A stretch of DNA of 64,000 nt from Gracilaria vermiculophylla (lineage: Eukaryota; Rhodophyta; Florideophyceae; Gracilariales; Gracilariaceae): contig JAHNZQ020003149.1 of the NCBI GenBank assembly GCA_019155205.2, positions 457,564 to 521,563 of the forward strand, in the 5' to 3' direction. Positions 9,604 through 21,239 of the stretch are shown one piece after another. A program made the translations under genes and the position numbers. The notes beneath the pieces were generated by a model. That model had not been told where the DNA came from, did not search any database, and saw nothing but the letters and a program-made list of their open reading frames with translations. Each line of letters starts with the position of its first letter. Position 1 is the first letter of the stretch.

Positions 9604-10776
9604 TCAACACTTGAGTCTCTCTTCAAGCAGCCATCGTTCAAAAGTGTTCGACTGTGCAGTGACTGCCACCAACTCCTCGTACAATCTATCCACCTCCTTC
9701 TGCTTCACCTCCACCAATCCGCGCAAGCATTCCACATTTCTATCCAGCGCTCCAAGTGTCGTTGAAACAGCACTTTGCTTAGGCCGCTTACGAGCACCAA
9801 TCCTCATGCCTTTTTGCTTCACGCCATGAGGGCTCACAACGAATAGACGTTTCACACTCGCCACTGCGTTTCCCTCTTCATCCTCGACATCACTCCCATT
9901 TCTTCCCACCATCTTTCCCTGCGCTGCTTCATTCCCTTCCACACGTTCTGCCCCACACCCCTGTGCGCTAATTTCCCCGCACCTGCCCAAAGAAACTGGA
10001 GAGCAAACTCGGTCCAACGTCCGCACATTGCTAAACATCTGCGCCGCACCTCCTGACCATTGTGCCGTGCACTTTTTAGGGTGCAGCACAACCCTTCTCA
10101 ACACCCGCGCCTGCAACTTGCGCAATTCTTCAACCCGCCCACAAACCGCTTCAGAACACCAAATCGCCTCCTCGAGGCGCTTCTCCGATATTTCAGTTCG
10201 CGATGCAGCGTGCTTGGCTTGCAGTTCCGCCAACTCAGCCTTCTGCTCTGCTCTCAGCGCTCTCGCTTCCGCGTCGATCTTCGCTTCCAATAAACGTTCT
10301 GCTTTCCTTTCCCACTGAACCAACATCGATTCCAACGCTCTTGTCTTGCTCCTATACACTTCACATTCCAAACCCACTTCAACCACCTGCTGTCTCAATT
10401 CTCTATTCCGATCCTCATATTCATCACAGCCAACGTTCAACTCATCCCTCTCTTTCAACAAAAGCGTCCTACTCACTGCCCCTTCATTTGCTCTTTCGCA
10501 CATATTATTCTCAGCTTCGTCGTTTAAATGCGTATTTTTCGCCCTTGAACCATTCCCACGCTTCAAGTCTTCTTCGCCCTCCAACTTGCAAACTCTCTGC
10601 ATGCTGTGAATAGCGCATGTCGTCGTTTGCCTACACACCAACGGTTCCTCCCCCATCACACCCACATCTGTTCCTTCCTCATCACACACACCCCGTTTCA
10701 GTAAAAAGCTTTCCATGTCTAGGGAGTGACCCACAGGATTTGTTACGATACGCGTCTGCACCTGGTAATGCTTCAT
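9604..10776 (-). CDS. Coiled-coil protein of unknown function
   Basis: 390 residues from the ATG at 10776 (MKHYQVQTRIV). The frame is open further upstream through an 18-base homopolymer but has no ATG there. Heptad-like coiled coil runs over about residues 100-225 (for example ERDELNVGCDEYEDRNRELR and AEARALRAEQKAELAELQAK). A basic segment near residue 320 (GMRIGARKRPKQS) could be a nuclear signal, and a second short coil ends the protein (LVEVKQKEVDRLYEELVAV). The layout is like structural or kinetochore/centrosome coiled-coil proteins but I recognise no family. It is the first gene with ordinary composition after the GC island. Confidence 0.6.
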   Translation of the reverse strand: MKHYQVQTRIVTNPVGHSLDMESFLLKRGVCDEEGTDVGVMGEEPLVCRQTTTCAIHSMQRVCKLEGEEDLKRGNGSRAKNTHLNDEAENNMCERANEGAVSRTLLLKERDELNVGCDEYEDRNRELRQQVVEVGLECEVYRSKTRALESMLVQWERKAERLLEAKIDAEARALRAEQKAELAELQAKHAASRTEISEKRLEEAIWCSEAVCGRVEELRKLQARVLRRVVLHPKKCTAQWSGGAAQMFSNVRTLDRVCSPVSLGRCGEISAQGCGAERVEGNEAAQGKMVGRNGSDVEDEEGNAVASVKRLFVVSPHGVKQKGMRIGARKRPKQSAVSTTLGALDRNVECLRGLVEVKQKEVDRLYEELVAVTAQSNTFERWLLEERLKC

Positions 10777-11728
10777 CGGCTCTCCCCCAAGGTCTGTTTT
10801 TTTTTTTTTTTTTTCTTCTTCAACTGTGTGATTCACTCAACGGTCTCGTGGATTCTTTGAGAAAGGAGACTCTCAAGCTTCACCCACCGGATCTTGTGCT
10901 CAGCACCTTTACGATTTTCTTCGAGCGCAATGCAACTGAGCGTCAGACGTTATATATATTGCAAACCTGAGAAGCGTGTTGGGCGAAGCTTCGACTAATG
11001 TAGGCTCGCCGCAGGAGGAGTCCACAGCAATAATCCCCCATCGTGTAGAAATATCTACATCATGTTCGTGCTCTCTTCTTTTTGTTTTGGATCAAAACTT
11101 GGTTCGTGAACATGATTATAATCAAATTTTGATTGGTGGGGGGGGGGCGGGCTCTACTTTCATCATCATCATCATCATCCACTTCGGGTAACAGTGTAGT
11201 AAAGTTTCCTCCAGTTGTAGTCCATGACCGTCTGAGTAATACAAACACTTTGCCTAGCGTAGTACTTTCGCGTTTAGGTCATATGGCGGTTCATGCCTTG
11301 CAAGCGGGCGTTCTGCTGGGCTGCGGCTGAATTGCGTGTCGAATCAGCTGGCATTTTCGAGATGACCACTGCCGAAGAACTTGTGCAAGTTTCTCTCGAG
11401 AATGTCGTGTTCGGTGAGTACGCAACACTGTCGAGTCTTGGTCATCAGAGGTAGTTACAAGCTGATTGAGGGACACGTGCATTCCGATTAATAATGTGTA
11501 AAAATACTATCATCATTTTCATAGATCCCACTGGGCAGAGCACATTTACAATGCTTCGGCCTCACAATTGCTAGCTTTTCCGTTTGCACCCGTTGGACGC
11601 AATGCCTTCCAGTCTTGATCGACTGCACTGTTGATAAATTCTGTTACGGATGGCTGCGCTGATGTATGATTAACCGATTTGTGCGCTGTATACAGCAACG
11701 AATCAACGCCGATATTCCTGAATACCGA
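10777..11728. other. Intergenic spacer between the coiled-coil gene and TBCD
   Basis: Holds an 18-base T tract at 10797-10814 next to the coiled-coil gene start, a TATATATAT at about 10950-10958 that could serve the minus-strand promoter, a G9-10 run near 11137 and an (ATC)n run at 11160-11179. No gene seen. Confidence 0.5.
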
Positions 11729-14700
11729 TCATTGGAGCCTGTTTGAGACGACTGGAGCTCTAACGCCAAGCATTTCACAAAGACAGTTCCTCTTCGCCCG
11801 AACTTCCTTCAAATCCATGTTTTCCCAGACTGTTTCGGTAAGCATATCCAAAGATTGCTGAACATTTACCCCCATGTTTCCATCACAAGTCACTTTACCA
11901 GCTTCATAATTATCGACGTCAAACTCTAGAAGAATCAAGTATACGGCATCCGCGGATACTCGTCGAAGTCGAGGGATTGGACCTCCAAGAACAATAACCA
12001 ACCCTTCCAAACATTCTCGACCCAGGGAGCCTTCTCGAAAATCGAAAGAGCCTCCTACCTCGGACAGAGTGGCAAGTTCACTTAGAACCCCAACAGCTGC
12101 GATTACCCTCTTCACATCTCGAAGACGCCGACGCCAGCTATTTTTCACACACTTCGCCACACACATGAGAGTAGAGACGTCGACTTCTCGCAAACCGTCC
12201 AGCTGAAGAAGAGATTCTAACAACTTTAAAGCCGCAAGTAAGAGTCTTTCATTTTTCTCCTCAATTACCTCAAGCACGGCCTTTATGGTCTTGTTCCTCA
12301 AATCCACAGCCTCAGAAAGGAATACCGCCAAAGCCTTTGAGGCATGTCTGGACTGCTGTCCGGCAGTCCCACCAGCGGCTACAAAGCCACGAAGCACTGG
12401 TTCGAAAAGATCGGGAATGAACAACATTTCTTTCATAAAAGAGAATATTGTCCGGCTCTCCCGAAAATCCACAGGCTGAGAGGTCTCGCTAAACACAGCT
12501 TCCCCATTAGAAACAGACAGCGCTGTAGAAATAGTTCGGCAAAGTTCTTCAAGGTCTTGGCCAAAAGCATTTGAGCTGCTGCAAAGACGACAAATTATCT
12601 TGAGCGAGGCCCCCGCAATTGCTCTCGTTCTGTCAATCCTGCTGCAACACTCCTCGCTTATACATTGTATCACTCCCTTCAACTCATGTTCCTCCTCAGA
12701 ACCAAAGGCTGAGCATTTGATAGAGAGTCGCAAGTGCAGTGCTTTGGTGACGACCTCTGACACACTTTTCATGCTTTCCTCTCGTACCCATGATCCTACA
12801 TCTCCTCTTTCGTCTTTAGCATAGTCTTTCATTCCTTGTTGTAAAGCCTGCAATACCAACACCAAGTGTCTGGAAAGCACGCAATCTGTCAGGCGACTCA
12901 TGGAGATGGCACAATTTCGTCTGACTTCGACATCACCATTGCTCTCAAGTTCTTCACATAGAACGCGGACGACGTCATCGACGCACGGAGAGTTCCCACA
13001 AACTCCGGCGGCGAGGGCAAAACCTCTCTGACACTCGTAGAATTCGTTCTTCGATATTCCATGCAAAATCTCTCTTGTTACTGCAGCGTGCCAGTCTTTA
13101 TCGTTGGCAATAACCTGGTTACACATGGCCGAGTACGCAGACGCAGCAGGGGCGTACATGTTTTCCTTGCCGCAACCCAAAACCCTCTCCAGAAAAAAAA
13201 GATTGTTTCTGGCATCCTTTCGACCTTCTTCACTAGAAAGATAGACGCCACTCGCGCCAATGGCAAGACCTTCAATTAAATTACAACAGGCAACACGGGT
13301 ATCATCTCCCGTGCGACCAGCCAGAAGATGCTTATCTTCCAAAAGTTGCTGCAAATTGTGAATCACACGGAACAAAAAGCAACAATTGAGCAGTTAGTTG
13401 TGTTCATTTGGTCCAAGAGCAACGCTGAGAAAATGGAATGCACATACCGGAATTCGACGAACTTCGACTGAATGTGGCTCCATGCCTTGGAAACCAATAA
13501 TTTTTGAAAGCTCGGCAAGGCCAAGGATCGAACCATGTCGATAAACCATGTCTCCTCTACCAATGTATAAAATACATCGTGGTGGGCGTCAAATTTCGGA
13601 TTCGGGAAATAGGGCGATGAATCGCATACAAAGGTCAGCACGGGTCCTTTCTCCTTGAATCCTCCATATAAACATGTTATGTCATACAAACTTACCGCTG
13701 GGTGGCAACCTCGACGAGATGGGGTACAACGTGACGAGTTATGAAATCCTCCTTATCAATATCAACCATTTTTGCAAGAGTCTTCGCAGCCAAGCTTCGG
13801 ATAGAAGAATCCCAGTGCACAAGTTTTCTTTCCCAGATTTCTCTGACAATGACACTGAAATGCTTTCCGTTAGCAAGCACCGCTACCTTTGGAGCAATGT
13901 CCATATATGCTGCGTTTCTGTCCCCCAAGGAAAAGTAGTCTGCTAAAGTGATGAGCTGAATACCATCTTCAAACAAGTGTTCTGACAATCTACCAACACA
14001 TTCCTGCAAGGCAGCCGCCGCAGCTCTACGACAGTTAACTTCACGATCAAGCAAAGCCAACGGAATCATACTTTCACTTATGACATTGGAAAAGGGAGCA
14101 ACATGCTGTCTCTCGTAAGCCCTCGCAATGGCCCACACAGCATAGCAAGCGGCATCGCGGACATAAGCGCCCACCGAGTTTGCACCCCGCCGCATGTCAA
14201 AGCTAGCGGCTACCCGGACTGCTTCAAATGCTTTTGAGAAAAGTTCGTTGTTCGGAAGGATGAGACCTCGACGAACAAGCTCGGCGAGAGCTAAACAGGC
14301 TCCATGCAAGGCGGCGTCTGCACGGGCTTCCGAACGCTCATCGAAAAGTTGCATAACAGATTCAACAACATCAAACGCAAGCGCAGTGGGTAAACGTGCG
14401 GTGATCCGAGCCACACCTTTTGCCGCGGACCAGCGCACGACCGTATCGCGATGGCGGAGAGCAGATAGTAGCAAGTCAATGATGACCTCCAACGCTTCAG
14501 CATCAGATACGGTCAATGATGGCGCGGGAGCAGGATCCAGTTTACCCGCATGTCCTGCCACTGAGAAGAGGTTGCGAGTGTGACGGACATATCGCCAGGA
14601 TAAGGGCATGGGCGGCAGAAATGTGAGGGCAAGACGCTGGGTGAGTTTTGCAATCAAGTGGGCTTCAATGGTTGACTTTGCTATGTCATCAGTGACAACT

Positions 14701-15461
14701 GCCTCTACAGCCTCAAGAACAGCTGGAAGAAATGAGTGAACATATTCTCGGGGCGAATGTTTAAAAGCGACAGCAAGAAACGACAGGCCTGCGGCTCGAA
14801 GTTGAGAAGAAGCAGATGGTTGTATGGAGTGGGACACCGCCCACTTGATGAGGTGCTGCCGATGCTCAACGGCATCTGAACGAGCTATGAGTCGTGCCAA
14901 GAACGATGCAGCTGCGGTTGCAATCGGCCCGGTGTTTGACAAAGCAGCGCAAGAGTGATCGACCGCCTCTTGCAGGTCGCTAGGCTCGAGTATGGAAAGT
15001 AACGGGAACGGCACGCGAATACATACGGATAGCCAGGTGAATAAACCGTATCGCAAATGCCAAAAGGTTGGAGATGCAATGTGCGTCTCGACTAAGTTGA
15101 AAACCGGCACAATTCGGCGGAGATGACGAACTTCATGTGGGAAAGACGCAGACACATTCTTGACACCGCGCACTTTCAGAAGGGCGTACAGTGCACGACT
15201 TGGGGCCGTGAGCGGTGTCTCTGGTGGGCATGGCGGAGGGGGAAGAAGACTTGATAGACGTTGCTCGAGAAGATTGCAAAGGGCGGCCACGTGCTGTGGA
15301 ATGATGGGGTCGAGAAGGACCGGAAGCTGCAAGTAGTGATCCACGGCCGCGCAGTACGACTGCAATGGAGCCGGGGGTACTTCGGGATCGTGGAGAGCTC
15401 TAAGGGCCTCGTCGAGCTGCTGGCGGTGCTCGAGCAGTGACGGGCGGCAGGAATGCGCCAT
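11729..15461 (-). CDS. TBCD: Tubulin-folding cofactor D (TBCD), three exons
   Basis: Chaperone that binds beta-tubulin and assembles the alpha/beta dimer with cofactors C and E. Proposed exons on the minus strand: 15461-13696, 13556-13448, 13348-11729. Introns are 139 and 99 nt. The first has GTAAGT...AG, and the second has GTATGT, an ACTAAC branch-point-like word and TTTGCAG. The joined length is 3495 bases (1164 residues), close to the usual size of about 1190. Exon 2 restores the conserved RHGSILGLAEL segment, the family's (R)HGxxLAxxEL motif. Exon 3 carries the diagnostic DYAKDERGDVGSWVREESM, and the end reads VREKRNxLCxxLGV-like (VRAKRNCLCEMLGVRAP). HEAT-like helices run throughout. An ATG at 15575 would add 38 residues; 15461 fits the family better. 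Confidence 0.93.
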
Positions 15462-15898
15462 GGGCGCTCGGGTTTGTGGTAGCGACCCGCATAGAGACGC
15501 GGTTTTAGACGGTAGGTTACGAGCAGGACTCGAGCGAATCCATTGCTCGACTACTGACGTGTGCCACGCTTGCATCGTGGCGCCCTGTTCCTGCACAGCG
15601 TGCACGTTTGCCCTCTGGAACCATTTCGCAGCCGGGTCCTGCTCTTCTGCATCGAACTCAGTTGTGTCAACACCTCACGTCGTCATCCGCCCCTTGCCGC
15701 TAAGCCTCGCGTGGCTCATTGTAATATGGTACGAATTCCTTCCAATCTCCTTCACTTAAACATTGCATTTCTTACCAGTTCTTCACATCCCCCTAACCTC
15801 CCAATTCCACGCACGATGTTTTCCACTTCTTTGCCTTTTTGCACGTGAAGCAACAAATTTCCCTGTCATTAATCGCCAGAATACAACAACGCGTGAAA
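15462..15898. promoter_or_regulatory. Divergent promoter region of TBCD and GID8
   Basis: 437 bases separate two head-to-head genes. The half near TBCD is GC-richer and the half near GID8 is pyrimidine-rich. No clear TATA box. Confidence 0.4.
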
Positions 15899-16693
15899 AT
15901 GAGCACCGAGGAGAAAAAACCCGTCTTCAGTAATGAAGCTTGGGAGGCAGAGCTAGCTGATATGCCTGTCGACAAGAGGTAAGCACATCTGTCGCTCCTT
16001 CGCCCGTGCTCGTCGTGACTCGCCTGTCATACGCCGCCTCTCACGTCTTCGACCAACTATTTTCTTCGCGGAATCTTGCGCAGCGAAATGAACAGACTGA
16101 TAATGAACTATCTCGTCATCGAGGGTTACAAAGAAGCGGCTGAAAAATTTGAGGAGGAATGTGGCACTCCACCGGGCATAGACCTCCCAAGCATTTCCGA
16201 CCGCATGGCCACTCGTGTCGCTATTCAGCGTGGTGATGTCCAGTCTGCAATAGAGCGCGCCAACGACCTCAACCCTTTAATTCTTGATGAGAACCCACAG
16301 CTTTTCTTTCATTTGCAGCAACAAAAGCTTATAGAGCTCATTAGAAACGGCGACGTAGAGGCAGCTCTGGAGTTCGCTGCAAAAGAGCTTGCCCCTCGCG
16401 GTGAGGAAAACCCTCAATTTCTTAACGAACTGGAGAGAACTATGGCTCTGCTTGCGTTTGAAGACAAAGCTAAATGCCCCGTTGCAGATCTCTTGGAACC
16501 TGCTCAACGTCAAAAGACCGCAAGCGAACTAAACGCAGCCATTCTCACTAGCCAATGTCATGAGAAAGACCCAAAACTACCATCGTTACTGAAAATGTTA
16601 CTCTGGGCGCAAGATCAACTGAAAGAGAAAGCTGAATTTCCCGTAATGGATATTGAAACAGCCGTATTACATTCCTCTCAAGAATCATCATAA
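15899..16693 (+). CDS. GID8: GID8/TWA1, subunit of the GID/CTLH E3 ubiquitin ligase, two exons
   Basis: Scaffold subunit of the GID/CTLH ligase that marks proteins (in yeast, gluconeogenic enzymes) for degradation. Exon 1 is 15899-15978 and exon 2 is 16084-16693, joined across a 105-nt intron (AG/GTAAGC...GCGCAG). This gives 229 residues, as in human GID8 (228). The protein has a LisH motif (MNRLIMNYLVIEGYKEAAEKF), then a CTLH domain (LNPLILDENPQLFFHLQQQK, LIELIRNGDVEAALEFA), then a CRA domain (ERTMALLAFED... LLKMLLWAQDQL). Agreement with the family is close over the whole length. Shares its promoter region with TBCD. Confidence 0.96.
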
Positions 16694-17014
16694 CTTGCGA
16701 AGATAGTTCGTCTCTCACTAACAAGGCCGTTCTTGTGCGTTTAATTTCTTTATACGAACTTGCATGTTACAGTGGCATCTGTATATTGCTTGATGTCGAA
16801 GTACACAGCGGAGACAAGACCCAAACAATCCATGGGCGAGGTTAGGGCACTCTCCGTACTATTGCAGGCCGCTTCTTTTTGGTAAGGTTATCACACATGG
16901 AAGATAAGGACGCTTGAGCACTGAATGTCCCAGTGAAAGTGTTCTGGAATAGGAAATCTTTTTTAGGCGCCTTTACGAAGCTAATGATAAACCGTCCTTT
17001 AGTAGCCTCTGCAA
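16694..17014. other. Convergent 3' spacer
   Basis: 321 bases between the 3' ends of GID8 and the plastid protein gene. No gene or repeat seen. Confidence 0.5.
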
Positions 17015-18358
17015 TTATACTTGCATTTTCCCATCGTCGCCAAAGCCTTCCGGTATTTCACCCAGTCTACCTTCCCACGCGGCTTTGCGTCCTTCAATCT
17101 CTTGCTCAACTTCGTATCTTTCTAAGTCCCACACAGATACAGTCCGCTTGTGGAATGCCTCTTCTTGCAAATCTTGAATGTCCTTATCCTCCATGTCGTA
17201 TATTTTTCGGGCAACTGCCTCTGATTCTTCCCCAATCTTCGATAATTTCAAGACAAAGCTTTCATCGACATTTCCAAACTCCTCAATGAGTTTTCGTAGT
17301 GCAACCACAAATTTCTTCCCATCAACAGCGATACCATCCGTAGCAGTCCCATCTATTAGCGTGACAGAACCTCGAGACTGGAAGCTTTCCATCAACATCT
17401 TGGACCTTGCTTCTGCATCCTCAGTTCGCAACAGCGCGCGAATCAATCGAACTTCAGGATCAAGTTGGACGTCCTTCATAGACTGTGCATGATTGAGAGC
17501 CATAGACAAGACATCAACCGCTTGTTTTGCATTGGCTTTCTTCGCCTGCTCAAGATTCGCCTGCAACAAAAGAATGAAAGCGTCATCTAGTTTTCCTTTT
17601 CGTGCAAGTGTACTGATTTCCTTTCTCATGGCTGTAGGATCTCCAGCCGAGAGGACGGCCTTAGCGCTTTCCGTAGCTGCTTTGATTCGCTCGTTCATGA
17701 TGAGAGATATGACATCTCGCATGTCGGTGAGCGCTTCAGCATCAGAATCTTTTGAGGAAATACGTTCATTCAATCTTTCCAATAGACGCAAGTCTATTCG
17801 CGGATACGCAGCTTCGACAGAGATCTTCAGTGTCTGAGGGTTTTCTAAATCCCTTGCTTTTACAATTTCATTGATAAGTTGGTCATATGTGGCAACAGCA
17901 ATGTCTTCCTTGGTGCTAGCGTCTATTTTAGCGTTCGGAGATTCATTCATGGAAGCTTCCACCTCATCTGAGGGAATAGAATCGAGTAACTTTTTCATAA
18001 CTTCTGTGATTGCATTTTGCAAGATACGAAGAGTATCACGTTCTTCCAAATCAGCAGATGAATTGATCTTATTCTCTAGAAATCGGTAAAACTCCTCATC
18101 AAGCTGCTCAATATTGTTCTGCACTATTGCTGGCAACTTTGATGGGTCCGAAAAGCGCATCTCCGCCAAGAGAATTTCGTGGTCATTGCTGTCTACATTC
18201 TTCTGTCCAAATCCCTCGGGCATTCCAACTAGCTGAGCGCGTGGCAATAGACGAGAACGGGCATAATCCACGCATCTGGGACGGAATGAAGTGAAGTTTG
18301 GTGTGAAGGCTGACGAATCAGCGATGAAAGGTTTGAGGGGAATGCCGGTGAAGGCCAT
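17015..18358 (-). CDS. Conserved helical protein, predicted plastid-targeted
   Basis: 447 residues from the ATG at 18358. The N-terminus begins Met-Ala-Phe and is rich in Thr, Ser, Pro and Arg with few acids over about 40 residues, the style of red-algal plastid transit peptides where a Phe near the start matters. The mature part is acidic and almost wholly helical, with a patterned segment (YDQLINEIVKARDLENPQTL; LDDAFILLLQANLEQAKKAN) and a C-terminus rich in Glu/Gly. I think related uncharacterised chloroplast proteins exist in plants and diatoms, but I cannot name the family. No catalytic motif is visible. Targeting is inferred. Confidence 0.6.
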   Translation of the reverse strand: MAFTGIPLKPFIADSSAFTPNFTSFRPRCVDYARSRLLPRAQLVGMPEGFGQKNVDSNDHEILLAEMRFSDPSKLPAIVQNNIEQLDEEFYRFLENKINSSADLEERDTLRILQNAITEVMKKLLDSIPSDEVEASMNESPNAKIDASTKEDIAVATYDQLINEIVKARDLENPQTLKISVEAAYPRIDLRLLERLNERISSKDSDAEALTDMRDVISLIMNERIKAATESAKAVLSAGDPTAMRKEISTLARKGKLDDAFILLLQANLEQAKKANAKQAVDVLSMALNHAQSMKDVQLDPEVRLIRALLRTEDAEARSKMLMESFQSRGSVTLIDGTATDGIAVDGKKFVVALRKLIEEFGNVDESFVLKLSKIGEESEAVARKIYDMEDKDIQDLQEEAFHKRTVSVWDLERYEVEQEIEGRKAAWEGRLGEIPEGFGDDGKMQV

Positions 18359-18955
18359 GTGGCTTTGATTTCGAATAGTTGCTCCTTATAGAGTAGTTAC
18401 GTCTGAATGAATCTCTCGCAGAGATACAACTGAATACGATTCCGGAAACTCGCTTGTTTGAGATGAAGGAGCGGAGGTTGAGCTCCCCGTGCCAATGTGA
18501 GCAGAAGATGAACGAGCTGAAAGAGCTGTAATTGGAGCAGAGGCACAATGCGTAGGCTGCCAAGCATATGGATGAGGCTGATACGTGTAAGAAATGGGTT
18601 GGCCTAATTTGACTTGGTCAGATAAGCGACCGGGATTATTTGCACAATGTTCAAAATATACGCCCTGATTTGCAGTTTTCACGATCACATTGCACCCCGT
18701 CGCTCCGATTGAGAGACAGCGGTGTTGAGTCACAAAGGGCTTTAGTCCAGAGAGCCATTAAATGTTCGGCTCCTTAAACCCTCCGTGGTCCAGTAAGGCA
18801 ATCATCCCCGTTTTTACCACCGCCGCTCAAGCCGAAAGTTAGCAGTCGGATTTCTTCTCACCACCGAAATAGATCGACATCTTTCTGGACTCTCGCAAGT
18901 ACTTATTCCTCGGTAGCGATCCAGTAACAACACCCAAGCATTCTCAGTCTTGTGG
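18359..18955. promoter_or_regulatory. Divergent promoter region of the plastid-protein gene and ProRS
   Basis: 597 bases between two head-to-head starts. A minus-strand open frame of about 115 codons lies here but lacks an ATG start and shows no domain, so I do not call it. Confidence 0.4.
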
Positions 18956-20683
18956 ATGACAAAGCAATCCCCGTCCGATATGGCAACTGCAGAGGAAGCT
19001 ATGTTAGGCCTCAACGTCTCAGAAAAACACGTTGAAGAGCCTGACATTCAGGCGCAGCGCAAGGCGGCCAAGGAGCAGAAGAAAGCGGCCAAAGCCGCGA
19101 AGGCAGCAGAGAAACAAAAAAAGAAAGAAAAAACTGCAGCTGGCGTTAAAGGATCTAATCGAGATGGGATGGAAGTTTCCAAGTCGGAGGATTTTGGTGC
19201 ATGGTTTTCCCAGCTTGTTACAAAGACCGAAATGATTGAGTTCTATGATATCTCTGGCTGCTACATTCTCCGCCCATGGAGTTTTGCAATGTGGGACACC
19301 ATCCACCAATACTTCGACTCTGAAATCAAGAAGCTCGGTGTGCAAAACGCTTATTTTCCGTTGTTTGTGTCAGAGAAACGATTGACAACAGAAGAGGATC
19401 ACATAGAAGGATTTGCTGCGGAAGTGGCCTGGGTTACGCGCAGTGGGAAAAGTGAGCTTGAAGAACCGATCGCTGTTCGCCCTACTTCGGAGACAATAAT
19501 GTACCCGGCTTACGCCAAGTGGATCAGAAGTCATAGAGACCTTCCACTTAAGCTCAACCAATGGTCAAACGTTGTTCGTTGGGAATTCAAGTATCCTACC
19601 CCGTTCATCCGTTCCAGAGAGTTCTTGTGGCAAGAGGGCCATACTGCATTTGCATCGAAAGAAGAGGCTGATGTTGAGGTTTTACAGATCCTCGATTTGT
19701 ACCGTTCGGTGTACGAAGATTTACTCGCTGTCCCAGTCATCAAAGGAAAGAAATCTGAGAAGGAGAAGTTTGCTGGTGGTCTATACACCACCACCATAGA
19801 AGGATTCATACCGTCAAACGGGCGTGCTATTCAGGCTGCAACTAGTCATTGCCTTGGACAAAACTTTTCCAAAATGTTCAAAATCGAGTTTGAAGCTGGT
19901 GATAACAAGAAGCAGTTTGTTTGGCAGAATTCATGGGGTCTCACTACGCGTTCCATTGGAGTTATGGCAATGGTTCACGGAGATGATAAGGGTCTTGTGC
20001 TCCCGCCGCGTATAGCACCAGTCCAGGTAGTAATTGTACCCATTCTACGCAAGGGTGTGGAACAGATGGTACAAGATGCGGCTAATGGCCTTGCGGATGA
20101 GCTCAAAGCAGCTGGCATTCGAGTTAAGGCCGATCTAAGGGATGATAAGAACCCAGGGTGGAAGTTCAACTATTGGGAATTGAAGGGGGTGCCGTTACGT
20201 CTTGAACTCGGACCGCGTGACATTGAAGCTGGGAAAGTTATTGGTAGCAGACGTGCTGACGGTGAGAAACTCACTTTCGAAAGAGATGGAATATGTGAAA
20301 GTGTGAAAACTGCATTGGAAGACCTCCACACATCTATTTTCAATACAGCACGTGCTGCTCGTGACGAGAAAGTTGCGAAGGTAATGAAATGGGAAGATTT
20401 TATACCTACCCTTGACAATCGAACAATGGTGCTTGCGCCATGGTGCGAAGGAACCGAATGTGAGGAAGACGTCAAGGAGAGAAGTGGTCAAGAAAGTCAA
20501 CAAAGGTTAGACCAAGAAGGGGAAGTGGACAAACGGGCATTGTCCGGCTCGGCAAAGACGCTCTGTATTCCATTTGAAGAAGAGATTACAAAACTTGGTT
20601 TTGAGAAAATGCCGGATGGCTGCAATTGCTTTGCTTGTGGACAAAAGGCAGTTTCGTACACGTTGTGGGGCCGAAGCTACTAA
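18956..20683 (+). CDS. PRORS: Prolyl-tRNA synthetase, cytosolic eukaryote/archaeal type
   Basis: Charges tRNA-Pro with proline in the cytosol. 575 residues from the ATG at 18956; a second ATG at 18980 (MATAEEA) is possible. A Lys/Ala-rich N-terminal extension of about 70 residues precedes the class II catalytic core: motif 1 region with GVQNAYFPLFVSEK, TXE loop RPTSE(T), motif 2 VVRWEFKYPTPFIRSREFLWQEGHTAF, and motif 3 RSIGVMAMVHGDDKGLVLPP. The anticodon-binding domain begins at IAPVQVVIVPI. The C-terminal zinc-type domain has Cys pairs in APWCEGTEC and CNCFACG and ends in the conserved terminal Tyr (LWGRSY). There is no editing INS domain. Without a clear presequence it should be cytosolic. 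Confidence 0.97.
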   Translation: MTKQSPSDMATAEEAMLGLNVSEKHVEEPDIQAQRKAAKEQKKAAKAAKAAEKQKKKEKTAAGVKGSNRDGMEVSKSEDFGAWFSQLVTKTEMIEFYDISGCYILRPWSFAMWDTIHQYFDSEIKKLGVQNAYFPLFVSEKRLTTEEDHIEGFAAEVAWVTRSGKSELEEPIAVRPTSETIMYPAYAKWIRSHRDLPLKLNQWSNVVRWEFKYPTPFIRSREFLWQEGHTAFASKEEADVEVLQILDLYRSVYEDLLAVPVIKGKKSEKEKFAGGLYTTTIEGFIPSNGRAIQAATSHCLGQNFSKMFKIEFEAGDNKKQFVWQNSWGLTTRSIGVMAMVHGDDKGLVLPPRIAPVQVVIVPILRKGVEQMVQDAANGLADELKAAGIRVKADLRDDKNPGWKFNYWELKGVPLRLELGPRDIEAGKVIGSRRADGEKLTFERDGICESVKTALEDLHTSIFNTARAARDEKVAKVMKWEDFIPTLDNRTMVLAPWCEGTECEEDVKERSGQESQQRLDQEGEVDKRALSGSAKTLCIPFEEEITKLGFEKMPDGCNCFACGQKAVSYTLWGRSY

Positions 20684-21239
20684 CGAAGATCTAACAGCGC
20701 TCTGTAATATGTCAAGAATCCATCAAATCCTCACGGACTTGGGCGAAGAGCAAGGCGAAAGATAGAGTTGTACTTTTCAAAAGCCCCTTCTGCTATTTCT
20801 TCTAAACTTAACCGATTCTACATCTTCTTGTCTCCCGTACTGCTTTATGGAGGAAACCCGTTAGAAAGATCGTTTCTCAAATACCGCTCTTGTGTCACAG
20901 TACCATCAATAACTCTAGTTCGCTAAGTAGTTCACTCTGGTACGGGTTTTTTTTTCACTTGGGTGAGTGAGAGAAGCAAACGCGAAGGTTAATTTGCTAA
21001 TACTTTTTAATCCCAAATAACTCATACGTTTACAATACTTCGTGTCGGCTTCGTGCGAAGCAAATTAATCTGAAAACTGTTCCATAATTTCTAGGCTTCC
21101 GTCTTGTCTGCTTTGCATCCGCTTTGTATCTCCGACGAGTAAAGATATCGGTTTTGTAGAGGACTCCTCAGTACTGAAAATTGAACGCCTGGAACAGGTC
21201 TTCTAATTTAGGAAGTCACATGCCTCGTTATTTAACGCA
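20684..21239. other. Spacer downstream of ProRS
   Basis: 556 AT-leaning bases with short T runs (for example 20947-20955). It should hold the ProRS 3' UTR and the promoter of the next gene. No gene seen. Confidence 0.45.

Noticed and set aside
13363..13689. Separate small minus-strand protein between the two large TBCD frames
   Set aside because: Its best frame is shifted; the region is explained as TBCD exon 2 and two introns, which keeps the frame and restores the conserved RHGS segment.
18386..18733. Minus-strand frame of 115 codons between the plastid-protein gene and ProRS
   Set aside because: It begins with GTG, lacks a suitable ATG and has no recognisable pattern.
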